Of a DNA stretch of 64,000 nucleotides, positions 16,315 through 22,605 are shown one piece after another; the first letter of the stretch is position 1; the number at the start of each line of letters is the position of its first letter. Made by a program: the position numbers and the translations under genes. The stretch spans positions 3,553,501 to 3,617,500 of the forward strand of contig NZ_SSBQ01000002.1 in assembly GCF_004795255.1 (NCBI RefSeq), in the 5' to 3' direction. The stretch comes from Streptomyces sp. RKND-216 (lineage in GTDB: Bacteria > Actinomycetota > Actinomycetes > Streptomycetales > Streptomycetaceae). The notes beneath the pieces were generated by a model. That model had not been told where the DNA came from, made no database searches, and worked only from the letters and a program-made list of their open reading frames with translations.

Positions 16315-17643
16315 ATGCACGCCGACCCCCCTTTCAGAGGCTTTCCCGCGCAGCGCCTTCCCTCCGGGTGGGAGGCTCCCCCGGTCGCGGCTGCGCCCGC
16401 CTCCTGGGGGCATGCCGAAGGCGGCTTCCCCGGAGGCGGCTTCGCGGGCGGTGGCCACGGCGACCGGCCCGCGAATCCCGGCGGCGGACAGGCCGGGACG
16501 GCCCCGCACACCGGTGCCGAGGGGACGGGAGTGGTGGACAGGGCGGAGGCCGAGGACTTCCTCCGCCTCTTCTACACCGAGCAGCCCGATCAGCCCGTGA
16601 CGTTCGCCCGCAGGCTCTACCAGATCCGCGCGGAGGTGGAGAGCACCGGCACCTACGCCCACACCTTCGAGGAGCTGGCCTTCGGCGCACGCGTCGCCTG
16701 GCGCAACTCGGCCCGCTGCATAGGTCGCCTCTACTGGAACAGTCTCCAGGTCCGCGACCTGCGCCACGTCACGGCACCGGATCACATTTTCGCCGAGCTG
16801 TGCGAGCACCTGCGACTGGCGGCCAACGGCGGCCGCGTGCGCCCGGTGATCTCCGTCTTCGCCCCGGACGCCCCTGGCCGGCCGGGGCCGCGCGTGTGGA
16901 ACGACCAGCTTGTGCGCTACGCGGGGCACCGCCGTTGGGACGGGGGCGTCGACGGGGACCCGGGCTACACCGCGTTCACCGAACAGCTGCGCCGCATGGG
17001 CTGGCAGCCCCAGGGCACCACGCACGACCTGCTGCCGCTGGTGATCGACACACCCGACGACAAGCCCCAGATGTTCGACGTGCCGCGCGAGGTGGTGCTG
17101 GAGATACCGCTCTCGCACCCCGACTACCCGTGGTTCGCCCGACTCGGCCTGCGGTGGTACGCGGTGCCGGCCATCTCCCACATGCGGATGCGGGTCGGCG
17201 GAGTGGACTACGGTCTCGCTCCCTTCAACGGCTGGTACATGGGCACCGAGATCGGGGCCCGCAACTTCGTCGACGCCGACCGGTACGACCTGCTGCCCGT
17301 GGTCGCGCGGGAGATGGGTCTGGACACCCGCAAGGAGTCCTCCCTGTGGAAGGACCGGGCGCTCGTCGAGATCAACGTCGCGGTGCTGCACTCCTTCGAG
17401 ACCGCCGGGGTGAAGATCACCGACCACCACACGGAGTCCCAGCGCTTCCTGACCCACCTCGCCAAGGAGGAGCGCCAGGGACGCACGGTCCCCACCGACT
17501 GGAGCTGGATCGTCCCGCCGCTCTCCGGCGGCGTCACCCCTGTCTTCCACCGCTACTACGACGAGGGCGATCTCCGGCCCAACTTCTACCTCGACCCCTC
17601 CGCGCGCGCCCGCAGCCGAGGCGAGTGCCCCTTCGGGCACTGA
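16315..17643 (+). CDS. nos: Nitric oxide synthase oxygenase
   Basis: Encodes 442 residues. ATG 16315 has GAGGAG at 16305-16310. Bacterial NOS oxygenase oxidises L-arginine to citrulline and NO with haem and a pterin, borrowing electrons from separate reductases. The haem-thiolate motif is WRNSARCIGRLYW with C135. The substrate region WYMGTEIGARNF carries the arginine-binding Glu, and the pterin/dimer region reads DWSWIVPPLSGG. There is no reductase domain, as usual in bacteria. Residues 1-75 are a Gly/Pro/Ala-rich extension not found in Bacillus enzymes, so translation could begin later. No thaxtomin or other biosynthetic genes are nearby, so its role is more likely signalling or stress protection than nitration of a product. 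Confidence 0.92.
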   Translation: MHADPPFRGFPAQRLPSGWEAPPVAAAPASWGHAEGGFPGGGFAGGGHGDRPANPGGGQAGTAPHTGAEGTGVVDRAEAEDFLRLFYTEQPDQPVTFARRLYQIRAEVESTGTYAHTFEELAFGARVAWRNSARCIGRLYWNSLQVRDLRHVTAPDHIFAELCEHLRLAANGGRVRPVISVFAPDAPGRPGPRVWNDQLVRYAGHRRWDGGVDGDPGYTAFTEQLRRMGWQPQGTTHDLLPLVIDTPDDKPQMFDVPREVVLEIPLSHPDYPWFARLGLRWYAVPAISHMRMRVGGVDYGLAPFNGWYMGTEIGARNFVDADRYDLLPVVAREMGLDTRKESSLWKDRALVEINVAVLHSFETAGVKITDHHTESQRFLTHLAKEERQGRTVPTDWSWIVPPLSGGVTPVFHRYYDEGDLRPNFYLDPSARARSRGECPFGH

Positions 17644-17743
17644 TCCCCTCGACGTCAGTCGCCGTTCTCGCCACCTGGACGGAGAGGAAGGTGGGGTGTG
17701 GCAGCCGAACCAAAGATCCGGCCGGTGGGTAGGGCGACGGTCC

Positions 17744-17875
17744 TCAGGAACGGCGCTCCACCAGTTCGCCGGACACCGCGTCGATGAACGCGACGGCTCC
17801 CCGAGGTTCTTGCTCCCCGTCGCGGATCATGTTCACGATCCAGACGGGGCGCCACAGATGGTGTCCGAGGTGCTG
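17744..17875 (-). pseudogene. 3' fragment of an unidentified gene
   Basis: The minus strand ends with a protein-like stretch (HLWRPVWIVNMIRDG, then GAVAFIDAVSGELVERRS) and a stop at 17744. The pattern resembles the C-terminal PepSY/propeptide-like element VWxVxxxDG...AFxDAxTGE. No start or upstream domain is visible; the frame continues into out-of-frame DUF397 sequence. It is read as a remnant in the 17644-17966 gap, which otherwise appears empty. Confidence 0.4.
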
Positions 17876-17966
17876 ATCTGAACTCGTCTCGCCGTGGGTA
17901 CTCCTGCTCGATCTCCTCGTGCGCCGGTTCCCGTCGCCAGCACCAAGCGGAACGTCGTCATCGGTG

Positions 17967-18191
17967 TCACACGGTTTGTCGGCGGAGGGTGGTGAGGAAC
18001 GCCTGCCAGGCGGGGGCGGGGAAGAGGAGGGTACCTGTGGCGGGGGACTTGGAGTCGCGGACGGGGGTGTGCGTGGGGTGGCCGTCGGCGACCTCGACGC
18101 AGTTGCCGCCGTCCTGGTTGCTGTAGCTCGACTTGCGCCAGTGGAGGTTCGGCACGAGGTCGGCGCTGCGGGGGTCACGCATCGGGGACAT
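17967..18191 (-). CDS. DUF397 protein (copy 1)
   Basis: Encodes 74 residues. It is a DUF397 domain with the hallmark WRKSSYS, the Gly/Asn turn, NCVEVADGHP, VPVRDSKSP-type (here TPVRDSKSP), FPAPAW and a short QTV tail replacing the usual end. DUF397 proteins pair with XRE/DUF5753 regulators (Scr1/Scr2-like, WhiJ-like) and affect development and antibiotic production in Streptomyces. This copy sits on a 230-bp direct repeat of copy 2. Upstream it retains only the last ten codons of the XRE gene (RDLVKDVPDA). It is therefore a duplicate cut off from its regulator and now lies 27 bases behind the methyltransferase gene. Confidence 0.8.
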   Translation of the reverse strand: MSPMRDPRSADLVPNLHWRKSSYSNQDGGNCVEVADGHPTHTPVRDSKSPATGTLLFPAPAWQAFLTTLRRQTV

Positions 18192-18211
18192 CCTTCACGA
18201 GGTCGCGGACG
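17982..18211. repeat. Direct repeat, copy A (230 bp)
   Basis: Covers nearly all of DUF397 copy 1 plus the last codons of an XRE gene. By hand alignment it differs from 18894-19123 at about seven positions (roughly 97% identity) with no gaps. It brackets the methyltransferase gene together with copy B. Confidence 0.9.
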
Positions 18212-18218
18212 GTCGGGC

Positions 18219-18887
18219 TCAGGTGGGGCGCTGCGCCATGAGGACGACGCCGGGGCCGGTGTGTTCGTCGGCGGGGAGGCGGAGTTCGGCGACCGGCCGG
18301 AGGCCGGCCCGTTCGAGCAGGGCCGTGAGCTGTTCCGGCTGCCACTTGTACGTCGTCCAGCGAACGGGCACGCCTCCGTACGCTTCGGTGCGCGCCGCGT
18401 CTTCGTCGCCGACGTGGGTGGCGGTGAGGAGGTGGCCGCCGGGCTTGAGGGCGCGAGAGAAGTGGGCGAGGACCTGGGGGAGGACGTCGCGGGGGAGGTT
18501 GAAGAGGGACCACCACCCGAGTACGCCGCCGAGGGAAGCCGGTTCGAGGGCGAGGTCGGTGGCGGAGGCGACGCCGAAGCGGCACTGCGGGTAGAGGCGA
18601 CGGGCGTTCTCGATCATGCGGGGTGACAGGTCGACGCCGGACGCGTCGAGTCCGCGTTCGGCGAGGTAGGCCGTCACGGTGCCGGGCCCGCAGCCGACGT
18701 CCAGTACGGGTCCGAGACCGCCCACGGTGTCGGCGAAGGCGTCGATGGATGCCTTGAGCCAGGGATGGCGGCGGATGTCGCCGATTCCTGTCGTGAGCAC
18801 CATGTGGGCGTAGTTGTCGGCCACCCGGTCATAGGATTCGCGGACCAGGTCGAGGTCTGCCGGGCGGTCGATGTGGTGTGCGCCCAT
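18219..18887 (-). CDS. Class I SAM-dependent methyltransferase
   Basis: Encodes 222 residues. The SAM-binding motif I is VLDVGCGPG (61-69), motif II acid is in GVDLSP, and the post-motif strand LKPGGHLLTATHVG is present. This is a methyltransferase-11/25 type fold, with a small-molecule or unknown acceptor. The gene lies exactly between the two 230-bp direct repeats that carry DUF397, on the same strand, with only a few bases to each side. It therefore appears to be cargo placed inside a duplicated XRE/DUF397 locus. Its GC content is like its neighbours. The substrate cannot be told from sequence. Confidence 0.85.
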   Translation of the reverse strand: MGAHHIDRPADLDLVRESYDRVADNYAHMVLTTGIGDIRRHPWLKASIDAFADTVGGLGPVLDVGCGPGTVTAYLAERGLDASGVDLSPRMIENARRLYPQCRFGVASATDLALEPASLGGVLGWWSLFNLPRDVLPQVLAHFSRALKPGGHLLTATHVGDEDAARTEAYGGVPVRWTTYKWQPEQLTALLERAGLRPVAELRLPADEHTGPGVVLMAQRPT

Positions 18888-18890
18888 CCG

Positions 18891-19103
18891 TCAGCGGAGG
18901 GTGGTGAGGAACGCCTGCCAGGCGGGGGCGGGGAAGAGGAGGGTTCCCGTGGCGGGGGACTTGGAGTCGCGGACGGGGATGTGGGTGGGGTGGCCGTCGG
19001 CGACCTCGACGCAGTCGCCGCCGTCCTGGTTGCTGTAGCTCGACTTCCGCCAGTGGAGGTTCGGCGCGAGGTCGGCGCTGCGGGGGTCACGCATCGGGGA
19101 CAT
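18891..19103 (-). CDS. DUF397 protein (copy 2), partner of XRE regulator
   Basis: Encodes 70 residues with WRKSSYS, DCVEVADGHP, IPVRDSKSP and FPAPAWQAFLTTLR. The start overlaps the end of the XRE gene (stop at 19087) by 17 bases, or by 8 if the second Met is used, so the two are translationally coupled. Such XRE/DUF397 pairs act as regulator and modulator, and have been likened to toxin-antitoxin systems. Its stop lies three bases before the methyltransferase start. Confidence 0.88.
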   Translation of the reverse strand: MSPMRDPRSADLAPNLHWRKSSYSNQDGGDCVEVADGHPTHIPVRDSKSPATGTLLFPAPAWQAFLTTLR

Positions 19104-19123
19104 CCTTCACGAGGTCGCGGACG
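18894..19123. repeat. Direct repeat, copy B (230 bp)
   Basis: Partner of 17982-18211, in the same orientation. It covers DUF397 copy 2 and the 3' end of the intact XRE gene, so this is the parental arrangement. Confidence 0.9.
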
Positions 19124-19911
19124 AACGCCACGGACTGCGTGGGCGACAGTGCGTGGTCTCTCAAGTGATCGTAGGCGAGCCGGAGTCGTTCGACTTCGGT
19201 CACGTCCTCGGTCAGTTCGCCGGCGTAGCCGCTCTCGATGTAGGCGACCGTGGTGCCGTCGGGCAGCCAGAGCAGGGTGAGGGACGTGCCGACGAGGCAG
19301 TGCAGGCCCACTGAGAGCGGGACGACCTGGAGGGTGATGTGGGCGCGCTCGGTGGCGGTGAGAAGTGCTTCGAGCTGTTCCCGCCAGGTGGTCGGGTCGC
19401 TGGTGGGGCGGCGGAGAACGGACTCGTCGATGAGGGCCCGGAACGGCAGGGGTGACGGGCCCTCGTGGAGCAGGTGTTGGCGGCCGAGCCGGGCGGCGAC
19501 CTGCTCCTCGACGTCCTGTTCGTCCGTCGGGCGGGCGGAGGTGAGGAGTTCGCGGGCGTAGGACTCGGTCTGGAGAAGGCCGGGGATCGTCGCGGGGGAG
19601 TAGGAGTACCGGACGGTGGCCTCGCGTTCGCGTTCCATGAAGCGCTTGTAGCGGTCGCGGAAGGCGTCGTCCTTGGCCAGTTCCCAGAGGAGTTGGAGGT
19701 GGCGGTCGGTGCCGTAGACACCGTCCAGGGCCGCCATCACCTGCGTGGAGCCGAGCTTCGCGCCGGTCTCCAGCTTGTGCAGGTACGAGCGGTCGAACGT
19801 CGTCAGGTCCGCGAGGTCGCCCAGCGAGTGCCCGGCCTCCTCGCGCAGGCGCGCGAGTTCGGAGGCGAGCACTTGGCGGGCCGAAGCCTTGGCGGTCGTG
19901 TGTTCGGGCAT
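19087..19911 (-). CDS. XRE-family HTH regulator with DUF5753
   Basis: Encodes 274 residues. ATG 19911 has GGAGAAG just upstream; the longer frame to 19974 lacks a site. The Cro/C1-type helix-turn-helix lies at about 18-55 (LREEAGHSLGDLADLT, SYLHKLETGAK). The C-terminal DUF5753 sensor region runs from about 90 to 270, with RYSYSPATIPGLLQTESYAR, RQHLL and the AYIES.YAGEL motif. It is of the Scr1/WhiJ type: DNA-binding regulators of development and secondary metabolism that work with the coupled DUF397 protein. It is divergent from the small gene at 20039, and the 127-base gap between them must hold both promoters. Confidence 0.88.
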   Translation of the reverse strand: MPEHTTAKASARQVLASELARLREEAGHSLGDLADLTTFDRSYLHKLETGAKLGSTQVMAALDGVYGTDRHLQLLWELAKDDAFRDRYKRFMEREREATVRYSYSPATIPGLLQTESYARELLTSARPTDEQDVEEQVAARLGRQHLLHEGPSPLPFRALIDESVLRRPTSDPTTWREQLEALLTATERAHITLQVVPLSVGLHCLVGTSLTLLWLPDGTTVAYIESGYAGELTEDVTEVERLRLAYDHLRDHALSPTQSVAFVRDLVKDVPDA

Positions 19912-20038
19912 TGCTTCTCCCCTGTGGTCCCTGTCCGTTGGGCCACACGTCGGTGCTTCCGGTCCTCTGCGCACGGCGCGAGTCTGTGATCAGTCGAGCA
20001 CACAGTGCGGTCGAGTCGCAGGAGAAGGGGACGAATCG

Positions 20039-20356
20039 GTGAACGAAACGACGGACGCGGCGTCGCAGTTGGCGATGCGGGCGGTGCGGGGTGCGCGGGA
20101 GGACGCGGTGGGGGAGCGGGTGGATCCGGACGACGCGGTGCGGGCGTTGCGGCTGGCGCTGCACGCGGCGCGGATCACGTTGCCGGACCTTCAGGCGGAC
20201 GGGTGCGCGTGCGGGCGGCTGGCGACGGCGCCGCTGGTGGAGCTGGGGAACGTGCGGCCCGACGTGGCGTTGCGGCTGGCCGAGGTCGTGTCGGAGGGGG
20301 CGATGCACGCTGCCGTGCGGGAGGCGAACGCGCGGTCGCGCGGGGAGCGGCTGTGA
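20039..20356 (+). CDS. Conserved small protein of unknown function
   Basis: Encodes 105 residues from GTG 20039, preceded by AGGAGAAGGGG. I cannot name a family. It is an Ala/Arg-rich helical protein with two features resembling proteins found opposite XRE/DUF397 pairs: ALRLALHAARITLPDL and LVELGNVRPDVALRLAEV. It contains a CxC pair (GCACGR). It is divergent from the XRE gene and coupled by a GTGA overlap to a 36-residue membrane peptide. Confidence 0.7.
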   Translation: MNETTDAASQLAMRAVRGAREDAVGERVDPDDAVRALRLALHAARITLPDLQADGCACGRLATAPLVELGNVRPDVALRLAEVVSEGAMHAAVREANARSRGERL

Positions 20357-20463
20357 ACGTGGTGCGGGCGGTGGGGCGGTTCGCGGGGGTGCTGTTCCTG
20401 GTGGGGGTGTCGTCGGCGATCGGGGCGGTGGTGACGTTGGCGGTGCTGGGCGCGCCCGAGTGA
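20353..20463 (+). CDS. 36-residue single-span membrane peptide
   Basis: The GTG at 20353 overlaps the preceding stop (GTGA). The product has a short basic N-terminus (VNVVRAVGR), one hydrophobic helix of about 24 residues (FAGVLFLVGVSSAIGAVV and onward) and ends APE. Coupling and composition support a real small membrane protein; its function is unknown. Confidence 0.6.
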   Translation: MNVVRAVGRFAGVLFLVGVSSAIGAVVTLAVLGAPE

Positions 20464-20630
20464 GGGGGTGAGCTTCGCCGAGGGTGACGGAATGTCCTGG
20501 GATGGTCACATGAGGTGTACTCTGCCGCTGAATGGGTTGCCTCGTGACGGAAACGGGGCGGTCCCCGCCCGGTGGGCCAACACCGGACGAGGCCCTACAC
20601 CCCGTAGGACTTACAGAAGGAGTCCCCGGA

Positions 20631-21539
20631 ATGCTCCGGCATGTTATCTCCCTGGCGCGCTCGTTCGCGCAGATCCCGAACGGGATCATCCGCTGTCCGC
20701 GTCTGTCGTCGGACGCGAAGAACCTGCTCCTCTGGCAGTTGTCGCTCCCGCCCGGAAACCGTGAGTGCCTGAGCGAGACGGCGCGGAAGGCCGGGATCAG
20801 GAAGACCGCCTTCCAGCGCGCGAAGCGCGTGCTGCTGGCGGAGGGTTATCTCCACGAGTGGCGGGTGCAGGTGGAGCAGGGTCGGTTCGCGACCGTGCAG
20901 CTGGTCTCCAACACCGTGCTGACCGCCGAGGAGGCAGCCGCCGTACGGGACGGACGTACGGCGGTCCCGGACGCGGTACGGCTGGTGCGGCCGGGGGCCG
21001 GTAATCCGGCGGTCGGTGAGCCGACCGGTCGGGCCGTCGGCGGTCCACCGGAGAAGAAGACGGGGGAGGAAGACCACCCACCCACCCCGTGCGAGGGCGA
21101 GGAGTTGCTGCGGTCGTTGGGGCGGGAGCAGCCGAGGCTGGCGATGCCCGCGCGGACGGCGCGGCGCTGGGCGCCGCTGGTGGCGCCGTGGCTGGAGAGC
21201 GGCCTGTCGCCTCTGCGCATCCGGCAGGCGCTCACGCAAGGGCTGGCGGACGTACGGTCGCCGCTGGGCGTGCTCAAGTGGCGGCTGGAGCACGCGCTGC
21301 CGGACGTGCCGCCGCACGATCGGCTCGCGGAGGCACCGGCGGCGGCTCCGCCGCAGCCGCGCGTGGCCGGGATGCGGGAGTGCGCCGGGGTCCACACGCA
21401 GCCGCGCCTGTTCCGCCCGGCGGCGGGCGAGACGCTGTGCGCCGAGTGCCGGGCGAAGGCCGAAGCGGAACGGGAGCCGGCGCCCGTCGGGGCGGGGTTC
21501 GCCCGGTTCCTCGCGGCGCGGCAGGCGCGGTGCGTCTGA
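20631..21539 (+). CDS. Helix-turn-helix domain protein
   Basis: Encodes 302 residues. ATG 20631 has AAGGAG at 20617-20622; an upstream ATG at 20532 is less likely. The N-terminal winged helix (about 10-105) resembles replication-initiator or phage O-type domains: IPNGIIRCPRLSSDAKNLLL, LSETARKAGIRKTAFQRAKR, LLAEGYLHEW. A disordered linker, a helical region (SPLRIRQALTQGL) and a C-terminal Cys pair in LCAECRAK follow. Streptomyces often have several copies of this architecture in accessory regions. Neither target nor regulator role is known. Confidence 0.7.
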   Translation: MLRHVISLARSFAQIPNGIIRCPRLSSDAKNLLLWQLSLPPGNRECLSETARKAGIRKTAFQRAKRVLLAEGYLHEWRVQVEQGRFATVQLVSNTVLTAEEAAAVRDGRTAVPDAVRLVRPGAGNPAVGEPTGRAVGGPPEKKTGEEDHPPTPCEGEELLRSLGREQPRLAMPARTARRWAPLVAPWLESGLSPLRIRQALTQGLADVRSPLGVLKWRLEHALPDVPPHDRLAEAPAAAPPQPRVAGMRECAGVHTQPRLFRPAAGETLCAECRAKAEAEREPAPVGAGFARFLAARQARCV

Positions 21540-21621
21540 ACACCAGGGGCTTCCCCGGGGGCTCACCGGAACGCCGGTCGAAGTGCTGCGCCCCGTGCGG
21601 GTGGTGTGGTCTGCTGCCGGG

Positions 21622-22455
21622 ATGCCTGATGAACTCCTGCGTTCCGGAAGCGTCCTGCGCGAGGTCGAGTCGGTGCTGCGCGAGGTCGCGGACGAGGAGA
21701 TCATGGCGCGTTTCCGGCTGCTGGCCGGGGGCGACGTCGCAAGGAAGTCCGGGCCGCTGGACCTCGTCACCGTCGCCGACCGGCGGGCCGAGGAGCGCTT
21801 GACGGAGTCCCTGACGGGGTTGCTGCCCGGGTCCGTGGTGGTGGGCGAGGAGGCGGTGGACGCCGACCGCTCGGTGCTCGACCTGCTGCACGGGGAGGGT
21901 CCCGTGTGGATCGTGGACCCGCTCGACGGCACGCGCGCGTTCGTGCACGGGGAGGAGGGCTTCTGCGTGCTCGTCGCCCTGGTGCAGGGCGGCGAGGTCG
22001 TCGCGTCCTGGACGTACCTGCCCGCGCGGGACCGGATGGCCGTCGCCCGCCGGGGCGCGGGCGCCCGGCTGGACGGGCGCGAGCTGCGGGCGGGGGCGCC
22101 CGCGCCGGGTGCCGTGCTCGGCGTGGCGACCTCCTACTACGTCTACTCCGACGAGGCGCAGAAGGAGGCCCTGCTGCGGCTGCGGTCGCCCGGGTTCGAG
22201 ACGCGCCCCATCACTTCGGCGGGGTGCGCCTACCTGGACGTGGCCTCCGGCGTGGCGGACGCCGTGGCGTTCGCCTGGGAGAACCCCTGGGACCACGCGG
22301 CCGGTCTGCTGCTCGTCCGGGAGGCCGGAGGCGCGGGCGCGACCCTGGCGGGGGAGCCGTTCCGGCTCACCGGCGGCAACGCCCTGCCCCTCGCGGCGGC
22401 GCGCGACGCGGCGTCGCTGGGGCGGGTGCTGGGCGTGCTGCGTGGCGACCGTTGA
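21622..22455 (+). CDS. Inositol monophosphatase-family phosphatase
   Basis: Encodes 277 residues. It has the Mg-dependent IMPase/FBPase signatures: VTVADRRAEE, GEEAVD (metal Glu), DPLDGTRAFVHG (metal Asp pair, residues about 105-110) and WDHAAGLLLVREAGG near the C-terminus. It hydrolyses a phosphate monoester such as inositol phosphate, histidinol phosphate or PAP; the family does not discriminate well by motif. ATG 21622 was chosen because it gives the normal family length and the upstream frame is GC-rich filler. It is convergent with the tricorn gene. Confidence 0.85.
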   Translation: MPDELLRSGSVLREVESVLREVADEEIMARFRLLAGGDVARKSGPLDLVTVADRRAEERLTESLTGLLPGSVVVGEEAVDADRSVLDLLHGEGPVWIVDPLDGTRAFVHGEEGFCVLVALVQGGEVVASWTYLPARDRMAVARRGAGARLDGRELRAGAPAPGAVLGVATSYYVYSDEAQKEALLRLRSPGFETRPITSAGCAYLDVASGVADAVAFAWENPWDHAAGLLLVREAGGAGATLAGEPFRLTGGNALPLAAARDAASLGRVLGVLRGDR

Positions 22456-22491
22456 CGCGCCCCGCCCCAGCCGCCACCCGGAACCGCGCAA

Positions 22492-22520
22492 GGACGGCGG
22501 GGTGCGGGGCCCTGCCGTCC
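22492..22520. terminator. Possible bidirectional terminator
   Basis: GGACGGC (22492-22498) and GCCGTCC (22514-22520) form a perfect 7-bp stem between the convergent phosphatase and tricorn genes. Confidence 0.4.
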
Positions 22521-22605
22521 GGTGAGCAGGGTCGTCCCCGCCGTGTTCCGGTAGGGCGGGCGGCCCGGCGTCGGCTGCCGGGCGGCGGTGTCCGACGGGC
22601 CCGGC

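Noticed and set aside
17982..19123. Insertion sequence or transposon with long repeats
   Set aside because: Repeats are direct copies of DUF397 coding sequence, there is no transposase gene, and the ends lack inverted repeats.
16315..20463. Biosynthetic gene cluster around NOS and the methyltransferase
   Set aside because: No NRPS, PKS, P450, carrier protein or other tailoring genes are present between 15.4 and 22 kb.
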